Shown in pieces: positions 13,252 to 24,589 of a stretch of 64,000 bases of DNA; the first letter of the stretch is position 1; every line of letters begins with the position of its first letter. A program made the translations under genes and the position numbers. The notes under the pieces are model-generated. The model ran no database searches and was not told where the DNA came from. It saw nothing but the letters and a program-made list of their open reading frames with translations. Source of the DNA: Adineta ricciae (taxonomy: Eukaryota > Rotifera > Eurotatoria > Adinetida > Adinetidae); NCBI GenBank assembly GCA_905250025.1, contig CAJNOJ010000254.1:1-64000 (forward strand), in the 5' to 3' direction.

Positions 13252-13575
13252 TCAATCTTGTTCTGCGAGTTTCTCGTCGACACATTCATCACGACACTTT
13301 TTGTATGGTTTTCGCAATTCTTCATCAGTTACACTTGCATCTACTCGTAAATATTTGCATTCATTTTGACATTCTTTTAATATTTCAGGGTGATCAAGAC
13401 CAGCTTGAGTTTTTCGTTTCACCATTAGATCATCTTCGCTTTCCTGCTCAATAAGACGACGAAGCTGTTGAACCAAAGTATCTCGATCATAATTACGACT
13501 GTGATGAATTCGATATGCATCTGCCAAAATGAAGGAAAAAAATACTAATGCTAACAGTGTGATTGAGATTTGCAT
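13252..13575 (-). CDS. Small secreted cysteine-containing protein
   Basis: A single exon encodes 107 aa. The first ~20 residues (MQISITLLALVFFSFILADA) are a clear signal peptide. The mature part is charged, contains a dibasic VKRK site that could be cleaved, and has four cysteines in two CxxxC pairs (CQNEC and CRDEC) spaced for an alpha-hairpin. The gene stands alone between PRC1 and taxilin. I do not recognise the family; a secreted peptide or defence/adhesion factor are possible, neither demonstrated. Confidence 0.7.
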   Translation of the reverse strand: MQISITLLALVFFSFILADAYRIHHSRNYDRDTLVQQLRRLIEQESEDDLMVKRKTQAGLDHPEILKECQNECKYLRVDASVTDEELRKPYKKCRDECVDEKLAEQD

Positions 13576-14573
13576 GGTGACTATGTTTGTATCAAATGAA
13601 AATGCCCCAAATATTCGAGATATTTATAGAAATTATTGGACCATGAAGTGATGAAGGACGTGATATAAACATATTACTGTTCTTTTCTAATAGCTTGAAT
13701 ACACAGAAAACGGCCGATAAGTTGCAATCTAACGTGCAAATTCATAATTGACGATAAAGTACAGATAAGTTCATTAGATATCTGTTATTAAAGATGGTAG
13801 TAACACAAACCGAACTTGTTCTTCCGAGTCTGATTTCAGTATACAGCTGTTAGAAATCGTCAGTTAGAAGCTCTTGTAAACCTACTAGAATATGCATATG
13901 GTGAGTCTGTTCAAATCTCTCAACAGCAGCATAGAGTTTAAAAATAAGTTCGCGTTTCTTTCTCAAATATGATTGGAATAAAGAAAAAAGGGTGTGGGTG
14001 ATATGAAATATAATGCTAGAAGATCAGCAAATGTTTTTTAAACTACGATATGAACGAAATATTATCATAATAACAATATAGTTTCATCGTTAAAATGAAC
14101 GACAGTTGACTTTAGAAGTGTCGTTCAAATCACAGCCTCAAATGAGCGTTTATTCTGTGGTAACTTTATAAATGAAGCGAAGGAAAATATTGCTGAAATT
14201 GTATAATCGATTAGAATTGACGTTGTCCGACTCAATTCAATGATTTTTTCTACACTTCTCGTTTTGAGAACAATTTTATTCATCAGGATCAGAGTTTCTT
14301 CCATCATTATTTCTTGTTTTTTATATTTTGATCAATTGAAAGGTGAACGTGAGAAAATGTCACAGCTACGTTAAGAATACATATGAAAAAAGCCAAACAG
14401 AAAAAGTTTAACAAATAATAAAAAAAGAAAACAGCACTCAACTCGAAGAAAGAAGAAAAAACGCATGTATTCAATCAGTCGTATCTCGAATATTAATCAA
14501 CTGTGTTCGCAATACGACCTAATTCACTATCTAAAACATACATTAAACAACACTTGAGATTGATATGGAAAAG
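13576..14573. other. Intergenic, nothing recognised
   Basis: About 1 kb between the secreted-protein start and the taxilin stop. It contains the presumed promoter of the secreted-protein gene (a TATTTATAG stretch ~50 bp upstream of its ATG) and the taxilin 3'UTR. No other gene can be supported. Confidence 0.4.
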
Positions 14574-16441
14574 TCACGAACCATAGAGATTGGCTGGCTC
14601 AGCATTCGGAGTATTTTCATCTGTAACTGTACTTATTGGTGTCACTGAATCAGTTTTTGATTCATGATGTCCATTGGAAACCTTTTCTGATGAATCTATG
14701 AGAAATATTGTCGCGAGTTTGGTTTGATGTGTAATGAAGCAGCTTACCGGCAACGACAGTCGACTGATCACCGTCATTTGATGATTTGGATAGATTTTTA
14801 ATTGTTGTTTGTAGCTCAGTTCGTTCTTGTTGTAAAGCTCGACTTAGTTTATCAAATTTTTCAAGTTTTGTATCGATTTGTCGTTTTTCCTTTTCCAAAA
14901 GTCGATACTAAAGAGAAGAATGCAACAAACTGTGAATGAATGGGAACGAAATCTCACATCTTCGGATGCTTTTTTCTGATTTTGTTCAGAAATTTCCCAT
15001 CGGCGTTGAAAATCGCCTCGTTCTTTTTCTAACTTCTTGATTTTCTTTCCCATTTTCTCAATTTCGCCATGGCATGAGCTAACTTTTTGGCTACTTGATT
15101 GAATCGCACCTTGAAATTCTTTATATCGATCGGAATATTCTTGAACTTGAACACGTAGTGTTTTTTCCGATTCGGCCAATTCTTCGCATTTCTTATTTAG
15201 CAATAATCGTTCCGCTTCGCTCTGAAAAGTGCGACTTTAAACAACAGATTTTTCGTAAATTTCAACTCTTACCACTTGTTTTTCTTGTTTGACTAATTCG
15301 TTTCGTTCGTTCAATAAAGTATTACTTTGTTCTAACGTTGCTTCGGTTAAACGTAATTCTAACTCTCGTTTCTTCAGCGCAGTTTCCAGTTCCTAAATTC
15401 ATCAATGAATAAGAAATGCACGGAAAAGTATCCATGCTACCTTTTGACGTAATTCGTAGTTTTTCACAACATTGGGTAGTTGTTCAGATAACTGAATATT
15501 TTGTTCACGTAATGCGGCCGATTTCTCGCTATAATCATTGAGTTGAGCAGCAATTTCATCAATTGTTGTCTAAATAATTCATATCAATCGCAAAGTATAA
15601 TTCAATGCTCAGTATTTACTTGGAATTTTGTTGCTAACTCGCGACGTTTTGCTTCATCTTCACGTTGCTGTTGTGCACTTTCTTCCTGCGAAAAAGTAAA
15701 AGAGTTAATCATTGCAAAAAGAGTTGCTTTGATGCGCTGCTTACGCGTATTTGTTGATTATGCTTATGGAGTTCACGACAGAGACTTTCTAATTTCGTTT
15801 TCGCAGCTATTATTCGACTGTTTTCAAGTGAAATATGATCCCGTTCACGTGTGTATGTTGTGGTACGTTTTTCTAGTTCATTACTTTTCGTCAGTAACGT
15901 TCGTTGTTGCTCCTGTAATTCAGCGACTTTTGTCGCCAATGTCAAGAGATTTTTTTCTGTATCTGAATCTGTTAAACCTTTCATAATACTTTCTAATGAA
16001 CGAGAAATCGAAACGAACTCAGAAAATCAAAGAGATCTATTTACTCACTGGCAAGTTTAGTGATATTTCGACGTGATTCTGGATCATTCATTATCAATGA
16101 AGATGCATCGTTGCCCGTTGCTGTCGGTGATGAACTTTTATCGCTGTTTTCTTTTGAAGTTGCAGCTAAAAATGGCACAATTCGTATTTCAACCAATGGA
16201 AGTTTATATATGCACCTAGTGTTTCGAGTTTTTTAACGAGCTTAGCACCAATAGCTGTTTGCCCTGACGTTCGAGTAGCTGCTGTCGATAGTTGAACTTG
16301 TGAATCATCATTTGTTGAATCTTCACAGGCAGTTGAAAGATTAATTGAGTCGATTATCTGCGAAAGTTGTTCATCGGATGTGATAGCAAGATTTTCATCG
16401 GTCATTTCTGATTGTTGATCTGATGTTGTAGTTGTAGTCAT
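14574..16441 (-). CDS. TXLN: Taxilin
   Basis: Nine exons, complement(join(14574..14695,14748..14907,14958..15221,15273..15392,15441..15569,15620..15685,15745..15992,16049..16165,16216..16441)), 483 aa, all phases closing. The first ~115 residues are Ser/Thr/Asp-rich and disordered. The taxilin coiled coil follows, with the diagnostic KLESLCRELHKHN, YSDRYKEFQ, KMGKKIKKLEKE and KFDKLSRALQQERTEL blocks. Taxilins bind syntaxins not engaged in SNARE complexes, and the nascent polypeptide complex, in vesicle traffic. The ATG at 16441 is preferred because a splice acceptor (TTTCAG) lies 33 nt upstream; an in-frame start at 16627 remains possible if an upstream exon is coding. The C-terminal tail after ~residue 440 is low-complexity. 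Confidence 0.93.
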
Positions 16442-16941
16442 TGGAAAATGCTTTGCAGTTTTTGATTCAAAGATCTGAAACCGAGAAAAGTACGAAAATT
16501 TCCCAAAATAGAACGGAAGAAAAGTCATGGTTACATTTGTTTCTTCATCTTTTTCTTTTCTCATCCTTTTCTTCATACCACGTCCAATGTCCAGTAAGAC
16601 CGAGCAAAACTTATTCGTATCTACCAACGGCTGATTTGATCAGAAAAAAAGAGGTCGCTGATAGAAAATGAAAATGAGTATTTGACATTTCGGATCAGCG
16701 AAATTCTGATGAAAACACAGATTGATCGTAGAATTGTAAAAGTTGTCAAACGCTTTACATTTCAGCGACCTCTTCCGATTTTGATGAGTTTTTCAATAAC
16801 ATGCTTCCTCCTTTATTTTATCGAAGTGAAAGTTTTGTGCAAATCTTGAGGTTGAGAGTGCAGTCACTTCAGATCTTTGAAGATTTTCTTTCTAACTTTG
16901 TATAATTATATTAAATCGTCAAACAAAAACGCAAATAAGAA

Positions 16942-19093
16942 TTAAAAAAGCTCGCAGAAATAATCGTTACATGAGCATTGACCTTTTTTGTGGAAGTGAT
17001 GGATTCGATTCACAACTATCAATTTCGTTCCTCGATCTAAAACACAAATTCAGCAAATCAATCACTTAAACCAGATATCGTATTAATACATACGACAATT
17101 GTCATACATTCTCAAGTTCTCCGGGATTTGAATTCTTTACACATGAGAATTGACTACAAAATTCTATATGCCATGGCACAACCGTTCACTGTAACCACAG
17201 AGAATCGATTCGACACTTCCATCTTCAGTCATTGGTCGCATTATCCGATTCGAATCATATTCATGACCGTGTGCAACTAATTCCTCGGACATTTTCTCGC
17301 ACTTCACGATAAATTTCATCTGATCGAGGAGGAGATCTGTCATGAGCACGAAATGGCTACAATCAAATCAGTTCATATTGCTTCGAAGAAGAAATTGTCA
17401 GCTGTGTTTGAACTTGCATAAGTATTTGCAAGAAGAACTTCAGCTGCTGTGAAGGAATTCTTTGTCATTGGAAACAATATTTTCATTCGATCATAGATAT
17501 TCTGTGCTAACTGAGCGTTCTTGTCGTTTCTTGCACCTGATAACAATGCTACTAAATAAAATGAATATAAACAAGATCAATGTGTTGATACTATTCGCAC
17601 TGTTGTCGTTCACTGAGGAATCATCTCAGACTCAGATGATGACGCTTTTTTACTGTGCATATCTATGACGCGTGAATGCACACATTCGTACAGAACCTCA
17701 TTTTCTTCGACTACAATCATGTTTGTCAACATACCATAGTTGTCCAGACTGCTGCTGTTTTCACTGGAATCTTTTGAATAATTGAGAGAGCTTCATCAAC
17801 AAGACCAGAGTGTGAACATGCATTCAATATGCAAATATAAGTTACTTCATGAATCAGCTGTTGTGGCATTCGAGAGAAAAGTTCAAGAACTTTTCATGCC
17901 CATTCCATTCATTCCGTAACAATTAATTTAATATAATACATGTTGTGTCGTATTTAATTCCAGTAAACAATAAATTCAATAGTACATTCCCATTGCTGTG
18001 TATGTAAATGTGTCTCGCTCAGAAGATCTTTCGAAAATCTCTTTTGCTTTGTCTTACACATCCAGTTCTACTCTACAAAAAGAGATTGGCACAATATGAA
18101 ACAAAAAACATATTTCCTAGCTCATCCACATGTCAATCAAGGCATTTCGAATCTGATTATCAAGAAGAATAGATTGATGTATTTGGGTAATTGTTAGTTC
18201 AATAAGTGAAAGGTCAACAATGGACACCAAAGCTTTGATAACACATAGGCAAACGATCAGACCCGCTTTAAAGCCTTCACTTTTCATTCGATGAAATAGT
18301 TTCCTTCTTTGTCCACCTCAGGTCGAACAATCCAGCATGGAAAAGGTCGGTTCCGGTGGCCGAATTTGCCTGGCATGGATAGGAACCGACATAAACATGT
18401 CAAAACCAGTAGCCAGAAACGGTTACCGCATTTTTCCATCGGATTCCTGTCTTTTTCGGGGCGAGTTCCCTAAGGAATTTTGTCGGAAACTCACGGAACC
18501 CTGCTTCAGGAACCATCCTCCTGGAAACGCATTCAACAAAGAAGTGGTCGCATATTCATTTGAAAAAAGAAATGCTGATAAATTTTTATTAACATTTTGA
18601 GTTAAACCGAGTGTCTCTTTTGTTCGTAGATGAGCACAGGCGTTAAACAAAATATGCCATCAGGAGATTCAATCTGTTTGATTACTTGCGATATAACCTG
18701 AAAAAAGCCGAATAGAGCACACACGGATACAAAACATACATACCTTTCATCATCTCACCGTACATAGATGAATTATTTATCTCATTACTATCAAATAGTG
18801 AAGATCGATGCCACTATGTATTGATTATCTTTTGTATGTGATGAAACAAGATCATTAATCGCTTTGCTACTTCGAATATCTTTGAGATGGGTACATGCTT
18901 TCAGAACTTGTGTGATTGCCGAACTTGACGGAGTTTTATTGTTATGTTTTCGATATCGCTGAAACAGTTGAAGTGTCCGTTGGAATTGTTTGCTATCGTT
19001 CAATATCTTCAATCGACCGCCTAAATTGCAATCGGATCTAATGGTTACTAATCGTTTGACGAAAATCATCGAGGACGATAAATGAAAACTCAA
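16942..19093 (-). pseudogene. DYW-type PPR protein, decayed
   Basis: Reverse-strand reading in shifting frames recovers a long PPR protein. From 19093: MSFHLSS, then TQVLKACTHLKDIRSSKAIN; near 18640 LFNACAHLRTKE; near 18290 LFHRMKSEGFK and NQIRNALIDMWM; near 17900 NGMGM and ILNACSHSGLVDEA; near 17200 ILCGYSERL; and near 16970 IHHFHKKGQCSCNDY, the DYW-type C-terminus. Several frameshifts and stops separate these blocks. The catalytic HSE of the DYW cytidine-deaminase fold reads YSE. An unrelated ~250-bp insert splits it near 18335-18585. PPR-DYW proteins are organellar RNA editors in plants and are known in a few other lineages, including bdelloids, probably by horizontal transfer. Confidence 0.85.
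18335..18585. mobile_element. Insert inside the PPR pseudogene (unclassified)
   Basis: This block interrupts PPR homology on both sides, is richer in GC than its surroundings and contains repeated GGTTCC/GGAACC and TTCCGG-like words. A similar word bias occurs at about 24990-25200. It has an 87-codon open frame on the plus strand that shows no recognisable protein. It is probably a non-autonomous element or a fragment of one; exact ends and target-site duplication were not resolved. Confidence 0.45.
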
Positions 19094-19232
19094 CCTATCA
19101 CATGAATTCTTCTATATCTTGAGATTTTCGAATCAAGTTATTATGTGATAAAGCGCTTCTTTCCTTTTTTTTTTATCGAATGAAAAGATTTGTGTTTTCC
19201 ATGTATTTTCAAAAATGTGAACTATTCGATGT

Positions 19233-20141
19233 ATGCTGACTTCAGTGTTTTCTTATTTGTTATATTCATCTTTTTGTCAAGAGAATTCTGATCAAGCACA
19301 TCTTTTTCGCAAGATACGTTCTGTTTCATCCTTTGGTGTTGATCAAGCTGATAATTCAACAAGCGATGGTTCGACAAATTTCTTTCAAAATGAGCCTATT
19401 CCACTTCCATCATCACTTGTCGATGATCTCACAACTCTTGCATCGGCTGTCTATATTATATCATTTATTATTGTAATTTTTCTTCTACTTGCATGGATTA
19501 CACATTATAATGCACCGTGCTCGTCACTTATTACGTCGGCTTTAAGTAAAATTACAGGTTTACCTGAATCAATTGTTCATTCAGTTGCTTTATGTGGTGC
19601 TTGTTGTGTATTGTGCGAGAAAACATGGCTGTTTCGTCGTATTCATCAATTTAACATATGGATGTCAAATAAAATCACACAATTCCTATCTGGCACATGC
19701 AAAGTCTTATATGATACAATCTGTCCATGTTGCCGGCCGCCAGATACACCCTCGAACCGATCCATCATCGGTACATTTTCTCATTTTTGTACTACAGAAT
19801 TCATTGACTTTACTCTTTTCATAGGATCATTGCCAGCTAGCATCATTGCAATGATACATGTGTCAGATATTTCTCTTCTAACACCATCTAGACCGACAGT
19901 TACAGGTACGAACTATCTTTTGCCTTCCTACTTGTGATCAGTATCGTAATTTTCAGTTGTAGAGCCCATTCCTGTTTCATCGAATCCTATCACTGTTGAG
20001 CCTAGATCGAAAAATCAGAAGCTCTCATCATCAAGCGCTACTCCTCCAGAATCAAATGTTGTTATTCATGAAATAGATGCCAATAAACTAAAACGAACCA
20101 ACAACTCCAACCAGTCGTATAGAAAAACTCCTAGAAAATAA
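19233..20141 (+). CDS. Single-pass membrane protein, unknown
   Basis: Exons 19233..19770, 19825..19905 and 19957..20141 give 267 aa; the 54-bp second gap is also open, so retaining it would give 285 aa. The N-terminus is a weak signal peptide (LTSVFSYLLYSSFC), followed by a Ser/Asn-rich ectodomain, a strong membrane segment near residues 70-92 (VYIISFIIVIFLLLAWI), a cysteine-rich juxtamembrane part (LCGACCVLC, CPCC) that could be palmitoylated, and a polar Ser/Pro-rich tail ending in basic residues. I do not recognise the family. The direction and splice sites look sound, so the gene is probably real. Confidence 0.7.
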
Positions 20142-20490
20142 CAATCAAAGCTTATTATCTGTCATTAAAATATTCTTCCATGTAGAGGGTGCTGAATACT
20201 CGAATAGTTAAACAGATAGTTGAATAGTTGATGATCACCAGTTCTTTCAGTTAGATTCCGACCGTTTCCTGCAGGTATTTTGCCAAAAATAGACGAAAAA
20301 CTGCTTCTAGATTCATAGCTTTATTTTTCATTTGCTTTATTGTCCTTAGACATTGCATTGCGTATCTGTAAATCCCTCGACGCAGAACAATTTACTCCAG
20401 ACTTTCAATACTTTTAAAATAAATCCTTCCGTCCTGCACTAGAAAAGATTCATGTAGAAAACAAGTAGCGCTCATCCGTTGGATTCGCTG
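20142..20490. other. Intergenic
   Basis: 3' flank of the membrane-protein gene, AT-rich, leading into a dispersed repeat. The 40 bp before the repeat (GTAGCGCTCATCC onward, ~20466) are also conserved before the third repeat copy, so the true repeat edge may lie slightly left of 20491. Confidence 0.45.
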
Positions 20491-21502
20491 ACCCTTTTCT
20501 GAAAGTACCAGAAAACTAGTAGATAAACGCTCTCATTTAGATCTCAATCTAATTGACTTCGAATTGAAGTTACTTTTATGCTCATTCTTTCATTTTTTGC
20601 TTCATTCATGTCAGATTACTTTCAAATTATTTGTCCAAAGTCGTAAACAAAACGAACACTGTTTATAAAAAAATCAATTTACTTTCCCTTATTTTATCTC
20701 CTCGAAGCAATGCAAATAACCGCCTAGTCGTTCGTCGGCCTGTCTCCGGTCGGCCACTTACGGCTATAGCCGTTTCTATGTATTTTCCTATTTTCATTTT
20801 ATTCAGGTGAAGATGTTATCTGCAAAGAAGTCCGCTCTGGAAAAACAATCCATATTCGAAAACGTAAGATCTTTACATTATAGGTATACCGGCCTCTGCT
20901 AAAGGTTCCATTCATCTTTTCATCACCAGGCACCTTAAGCCGGATATGTTCTTGCGAATCGATGATTAACTTCTGTTGAGAACAACATTTGGTAGAGGAA
21001 GTATTGTTTTGAATGGTTAACATAAGATAATATTTGTGTAATATAACTGTTTGCATAATTGTGATGTTATCAATGTATTGATGTGTATGAATATCCAACA
21101 ATCCGAAGTTAATCAGCTATTCCGTTTTGTTCTACATATTGCCGCTTCAAACACTATCGCCTAAAAAAAACTTCCTTGCAAAAAATCGTCCTATGTCTAA
21201 AAACACAGCATAGAATACTTTTATTGAAAATCTAACAATAGATTCGAGATCTTGCATCCAGATGACCCTTTCGATCAACCCTTATTCGGCAATACAAGAA
21301 CTAATCGTTAGCTAATTAACTAATTAGTATTTGCGAAAATTAACATAGGATTCGGGATCTTCGAGCTGGATTACGTCATCAGTGGTCGATCTTTGATTTA
21401 TAATATACTGCAATCTGATTGGATTATGCAAGCAAACAAACAAACTTTATGTACTTTCATGACTGTACCTTTGACGCTATGGCTCTTTCTTTCAGAAAAG
21501 AG
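20491..21502 (+). repeat. Dispersed repeat family, copy 1
   Basis: About 1 kb with ACCCTTTTCTGAAAG at the left end and its imperfect reverse complement (CTTTCAGAAAAG) at the right. Inside are blocks shared with the copies at ~25215 and ~26677: a CTAGTCGTTCGTCGG hairpin-rich block near 20725, a GTAATATAACTGTTT block near 21036, and a TGCAATCTGATTGGATTA block near 21409. It is non-coding. The structure fits a non-autonomous DNA transposon, but no transposase is present in any copy. Confidence 0.65.
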
Positions 21503-22149
21503 AACAAAGAAATGTTTTATAACTGCTCACGATTGAGCTATATGATCGTTATTTTCGATAATATTAAAAATTTTTTTAAAAGTAGAGCAATACAAGCTAC
21601 TTAACTCTGAAATACAAAACAAACGCGTTCTAACACGTTTAGGCGTGTTTTCAATAGTTAATGCATTAAAACGCATCTGAAATAAGAAACCCTTTTCCAT
21701 TCAGGGTCGAGTCATTGACAATCATAAGAGGCAAAGCAAGACTTCATCCACCTCAATTAGTATTTGAAGTCTGAACTTTCGCTTTTCCACCCTTCAGTAG
21801 AATTCACATAGGCAAGCATATCGACCTCACCTTTCCAAGAGCTCATTTCTTTCAATATCAAGAGTACTTATAAAAATTTAAACAAATTTATCTCTATAGA
21901 ACGGCCTCAACGGCTTCCACATTAACTTCAGATACGATTTATCAAACGTCGCCGACTTCAATCATAAGATTTACCCTTTGTAACATAATTCATACTAGCA
22001 ATGTCCATTATCTAAAGACACTCAATGTGTCAACTTATCGTTACTTCTCTCTTGGAAACAGTCTCCGCGCATTCTAATAGAAAGACATCGATAGAATGCT
22101 TCTCTGAAAAGTTATACGATGACATGTGATTTTAAGATAAGGGATGATT
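21503..22149. other. Intergenic, nothing recognised
   Basis: Flank between repeat copy 1 and the 3' end of the ART-TPR gene. No supportable gene or repeat. Confidence 0.4.
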
Positions 22150-24513
22150 TTATTTTGTAGCACGAAAAGAAAAGTGCTGCAGTCCATTTGTAACGCATTT
22201 CAGATTTCTTTCGAATGTTAAAAGGTGTGGATGATTTGGTGACATCGAATACTTAGCAATTTGAACAGCGCGTTCACAATAGAAGTGAGCTTTTGGAAAA
22301 TCTCCTATACTGTCATACACCAAGCCGATGTTGTTGTACGATGTGGCCAAATCAGGATGGTTTGCAGGAAGTGATTGTTGTTGAATCGAAAGAGCTTTCT
22401 CATAGCATTCGAGTGCTTTTCGATAATCACCCATATTCTTATATACCAAGCCGATGTTGTTGTAGGATGTGGCTAAAACAGGATGGTTTGCAGGAAGTGA
22501 TTGTTGTTGAATCGAAAGAGCTTTCTCATAGCATTCGAGTGCTTTTGGATAATCACCCATATTCTTATATACCGAGCCGATGTTGTTGTAGGATGTGGCT
22601 AAATCAGGATGGTTTGCGGGAAATGATTGTTGTCGAATTGAAAGAGCTTTCTCATAGCATTCGAGTGCTTTTCGATAATCACCCATATTCTTATATACCG
22701 AGCCGATGTTATTGTAGGATGTGGCTAAATCAGGATGGTTTGCAGGAAGTGAATATTGTCGAATCGAAAGAGATTTCTCATAGTATTCGAGTGATTTTGG
22801 ATAATCACCCATACTGTCATACACCGAGCCGATGTTGTTGTAGGATGTGGCTATACTAGGATGGTTTGCAGGAAGTGATTGTTGTCGAATCGAAAGATTT
22901 TTCTCATAGTATTCGAGTGCTTTTTGATAATCACCCATATTCCTATACACCGAGCCGATGTTGTTGTAGGATGTGGCTATACTAGGATGGTTTGCAGGAA
23001 GTGAATATTGTTGAATTGAAAGAGTTTTCTCATAGTATTCGAGTGCTTTTGGATAATCACCCATGCTGTTATACACCAAGCCGATGTTGCTGTAGGATGT
23101 GGCTATATTAGGATGGTTTGCGGGAAATAATTTTTCGAAAAGCACAAGTGATTTGACATAGAATGTTATGGCTTCCTGAAACAAGCCTTGTTCGTATCGG
23201 ATACGGCCAAGTTGATGATAAATCAATCCTTCATCACTGCCATCTGATGTTTGGTTCAGTAAAGTATCATAAATATTCTCAGCCTTGTCATGTTGACCCA
23301 ACTGAATCAGCAGTTGGCCTAATCGCGTCCAACCTTTACCATCGAGATGACTCTCGCGGCGAATATAACCAGTCAGTGTGCGTAACTCTTCGTCAGAATC
23401 AAGAGTCAACGAGATATTCACTTCATACAGTGGTCGATCAGTGCCAATGACTTTGATGTGATGAATGCGAAACACGGTGTGCATTGAAAACAGCACTTCG
23501 TTTTCTTGTAAGAAGCGACCATGATTCCCAACTGAGGCAAACGGTGTTGTTGACCGAGAGGGATCGACCTGTATTATGAAGAGAATCCCTACTAACTTGG
23601 GATTGTATGCGCTACTTTTCGCATAGGAAAACGAGACGTCACGGTGCATACTGGTAGAGAAGAAGCTGTTGAATGACATCAACCCGCCTATCGTGTTTCT
23701 TAGTTCTTCAAAATCTTTGTGAAATAGACCTTGTCCGCGATATACTGTAAACACAAGAGAACTCCAAGGTGTGTTAACAAACTGTTCTTTGTGCAACTGT
23801 TCAATGTTGCGATGAAGATCAGTGACGAAGAATCCCATTCGAACAAGAACATCACCATCCATGATTCGTAGTGCATCGTTGAGTATGGAATGCAAGGAAT
23901 TACCTCTTGTATACCACCAGATGGGCTTCTTTGCACGGTAATCACGTACTGATTGCTTTACATCACTAGAATGTGAACCGTCGAGAGTGATTAGTCCAGG
24001 ATGATGCCTGACAAACTCTTCGATGTGTTTGTCTTCGAATTCGATCGTTAACAAGATCTCTTTGCAGAGTTGTGTGTACATGAAAGATGGATTGAGCAGA
24101 TCCAATCTTTTGCCAGATGGTACAAAACTGATTGGTGTGACATTGGGCTCACCTTGGAGAAACGTGTTCTGAATGGCTTGGCAGAGTGATGTTATATCAG
24201 TGAAAACATCTTTGATCTTGTTCCAATGTCTAGCCCATTGTTCATGATATGATTTGTTTTGACAAAAGATGAAAATCGTGTGTAATGGAGGAATATCGTG
24301 GATACAACGCACAAGATATTGTCCAAGTGCACCAGACACGATTAGATAGACTTGATGGTCATTACAATTGAGTATATATTCGACACATTCATCATTATCC
24401 GTGAATGTAGTGACATTGTCAGTAATGTGTTCAAGTTGTGCAATTGTAAACTGACAATCAGCATTGTTATGATCAATCTGATTGTCGAGCCAGACCACAA
24501 CGACGTCTTGCAT
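22150..24513 (-). CDS. ADP-ribosyltransferase fused to TPR repeats
   Basis: One long exon, 787 aa. Residues 1-150 resemble the receiver-like N-terminal domain common in bdelloid ART proteins (VVVVWLDNQID onward). The arginine-type ART domain spans about 200-370 with an intact R-S-ExE triad: R259 (VYRGQG), STS at 286-288 (FFSTS) and E337-N-E339. Then come two divergent TPRs and seven nearly identical 42-residue TPRs (SYNNIGxVYxxMGDY, LPANHP), the kinesin-light-chain-like type. Predicted role: NAD+-dependent mono-ADP-ribosylation of a protein chosen by the TPR array; the target is unknown. The reading frame stays open upstream to an acceptor-like CTAG near 24570, so a short first exon may be missing. 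It is flanked by dispersed repeats. Confidence 0.88.
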   Translation of the reverse strand: MQDVVVVWLDNQIDHNNADCQFTIAQLEHITDNVTTFTDNDECVEYILNCNDHQVYLIVSGALGQYLVRCIHDIPPLHTIFIFCQNKSYHEQWARHWNKIKDVFTDITSLCQAIQNTFLQGEPNVTPISFVPSGKRLDLLNPSFMYTQLCKEILLTIEFEDKHIEEFVRHHPGLITLDGSHSSDVKQSVRDYRAKKPIWWYTRGNSLHSILNDALRIMDGDVLVRMGFFVTDLHRNIEQLHKEQFVNTPWSSLVFTVYRGQGLFHKDFEELRNTIGGLMSFNSFFSTSMHRDVSFSYAKSSAYNPKLVGILFIIQVDPSRSTTPFASVGNHGRFLQENEVLFSMHTVFRIHHIKVIGTDRPLYEVNISLTLDSDEELRTLTGYIRRESHLDGKGWTRLGQLLIQLGQHDKAENIYDTLLNQTSDGSDEGLIYHQLGRIRYEQGLFQEAITFYVKSLVLFEKLFPANHPNIATSYSNIGLVYNSMGDYPKALEYYEKTLSIQQYSLPANHPSIATSYNNIGSVYRNMGDYQKALEYYEKNLSIRQQSLPANHPSIATSYNNIGSVYDSMGDYPKSLEYYEKSLSIRQYSLPANHPDLATSYNNIGSVYKNMGDYRKALECYEKALSIRQQSFPANHPDLATSYNNIGSVYKNMGDYPKALECYEKALSIQQQSLPANHPVLATSYNNIGLVYKNMGDYRKALECYEKALSIQQQSLPANHPDLATSYNNIGLVYDSIGDFPKAHFYCERAVQIAKYSMSPNHPHLLTFERNLKCVTNGLQHFSFRATK
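22240..23125 (-). repeat. 126-bp tandem repeat encoding TPRs
   Basis: Seven in-frame 126-bp units inside the ART-TPR gene. Units are close to identical at the DNA level, including synonymous sites, with differences concentrated in a few codons. This implies recent unit duplication or homogenisation and a readily variable repeat number. Confidence 0.85.
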
Positions 24514-24589
24514 CTTTTTAAGATCGATCGATTGTCTACTGTGTTGAAAGTTCTGATTATTGTTCTCCTAGTTGTTATTGCCTGCACAC

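Noticed and set aside
16441-16627. N-terminal extension of taxilin to 16627
   Set aside because: A splice acceptor 33 nt before the ATG at 16441 and an intron-like stretch between make the shorter start more likely, though not certain.
18337-18600. 87-aa ORF in the insert
   Set aside because: No family signal and no splice context; kept only as part of an unclassified insert.
22293-22859. 188-aa plus-strand frame in the TPR array
   Set aside because: Periodic antisense shadow of the 126-bp TPR repeat, not a protein.
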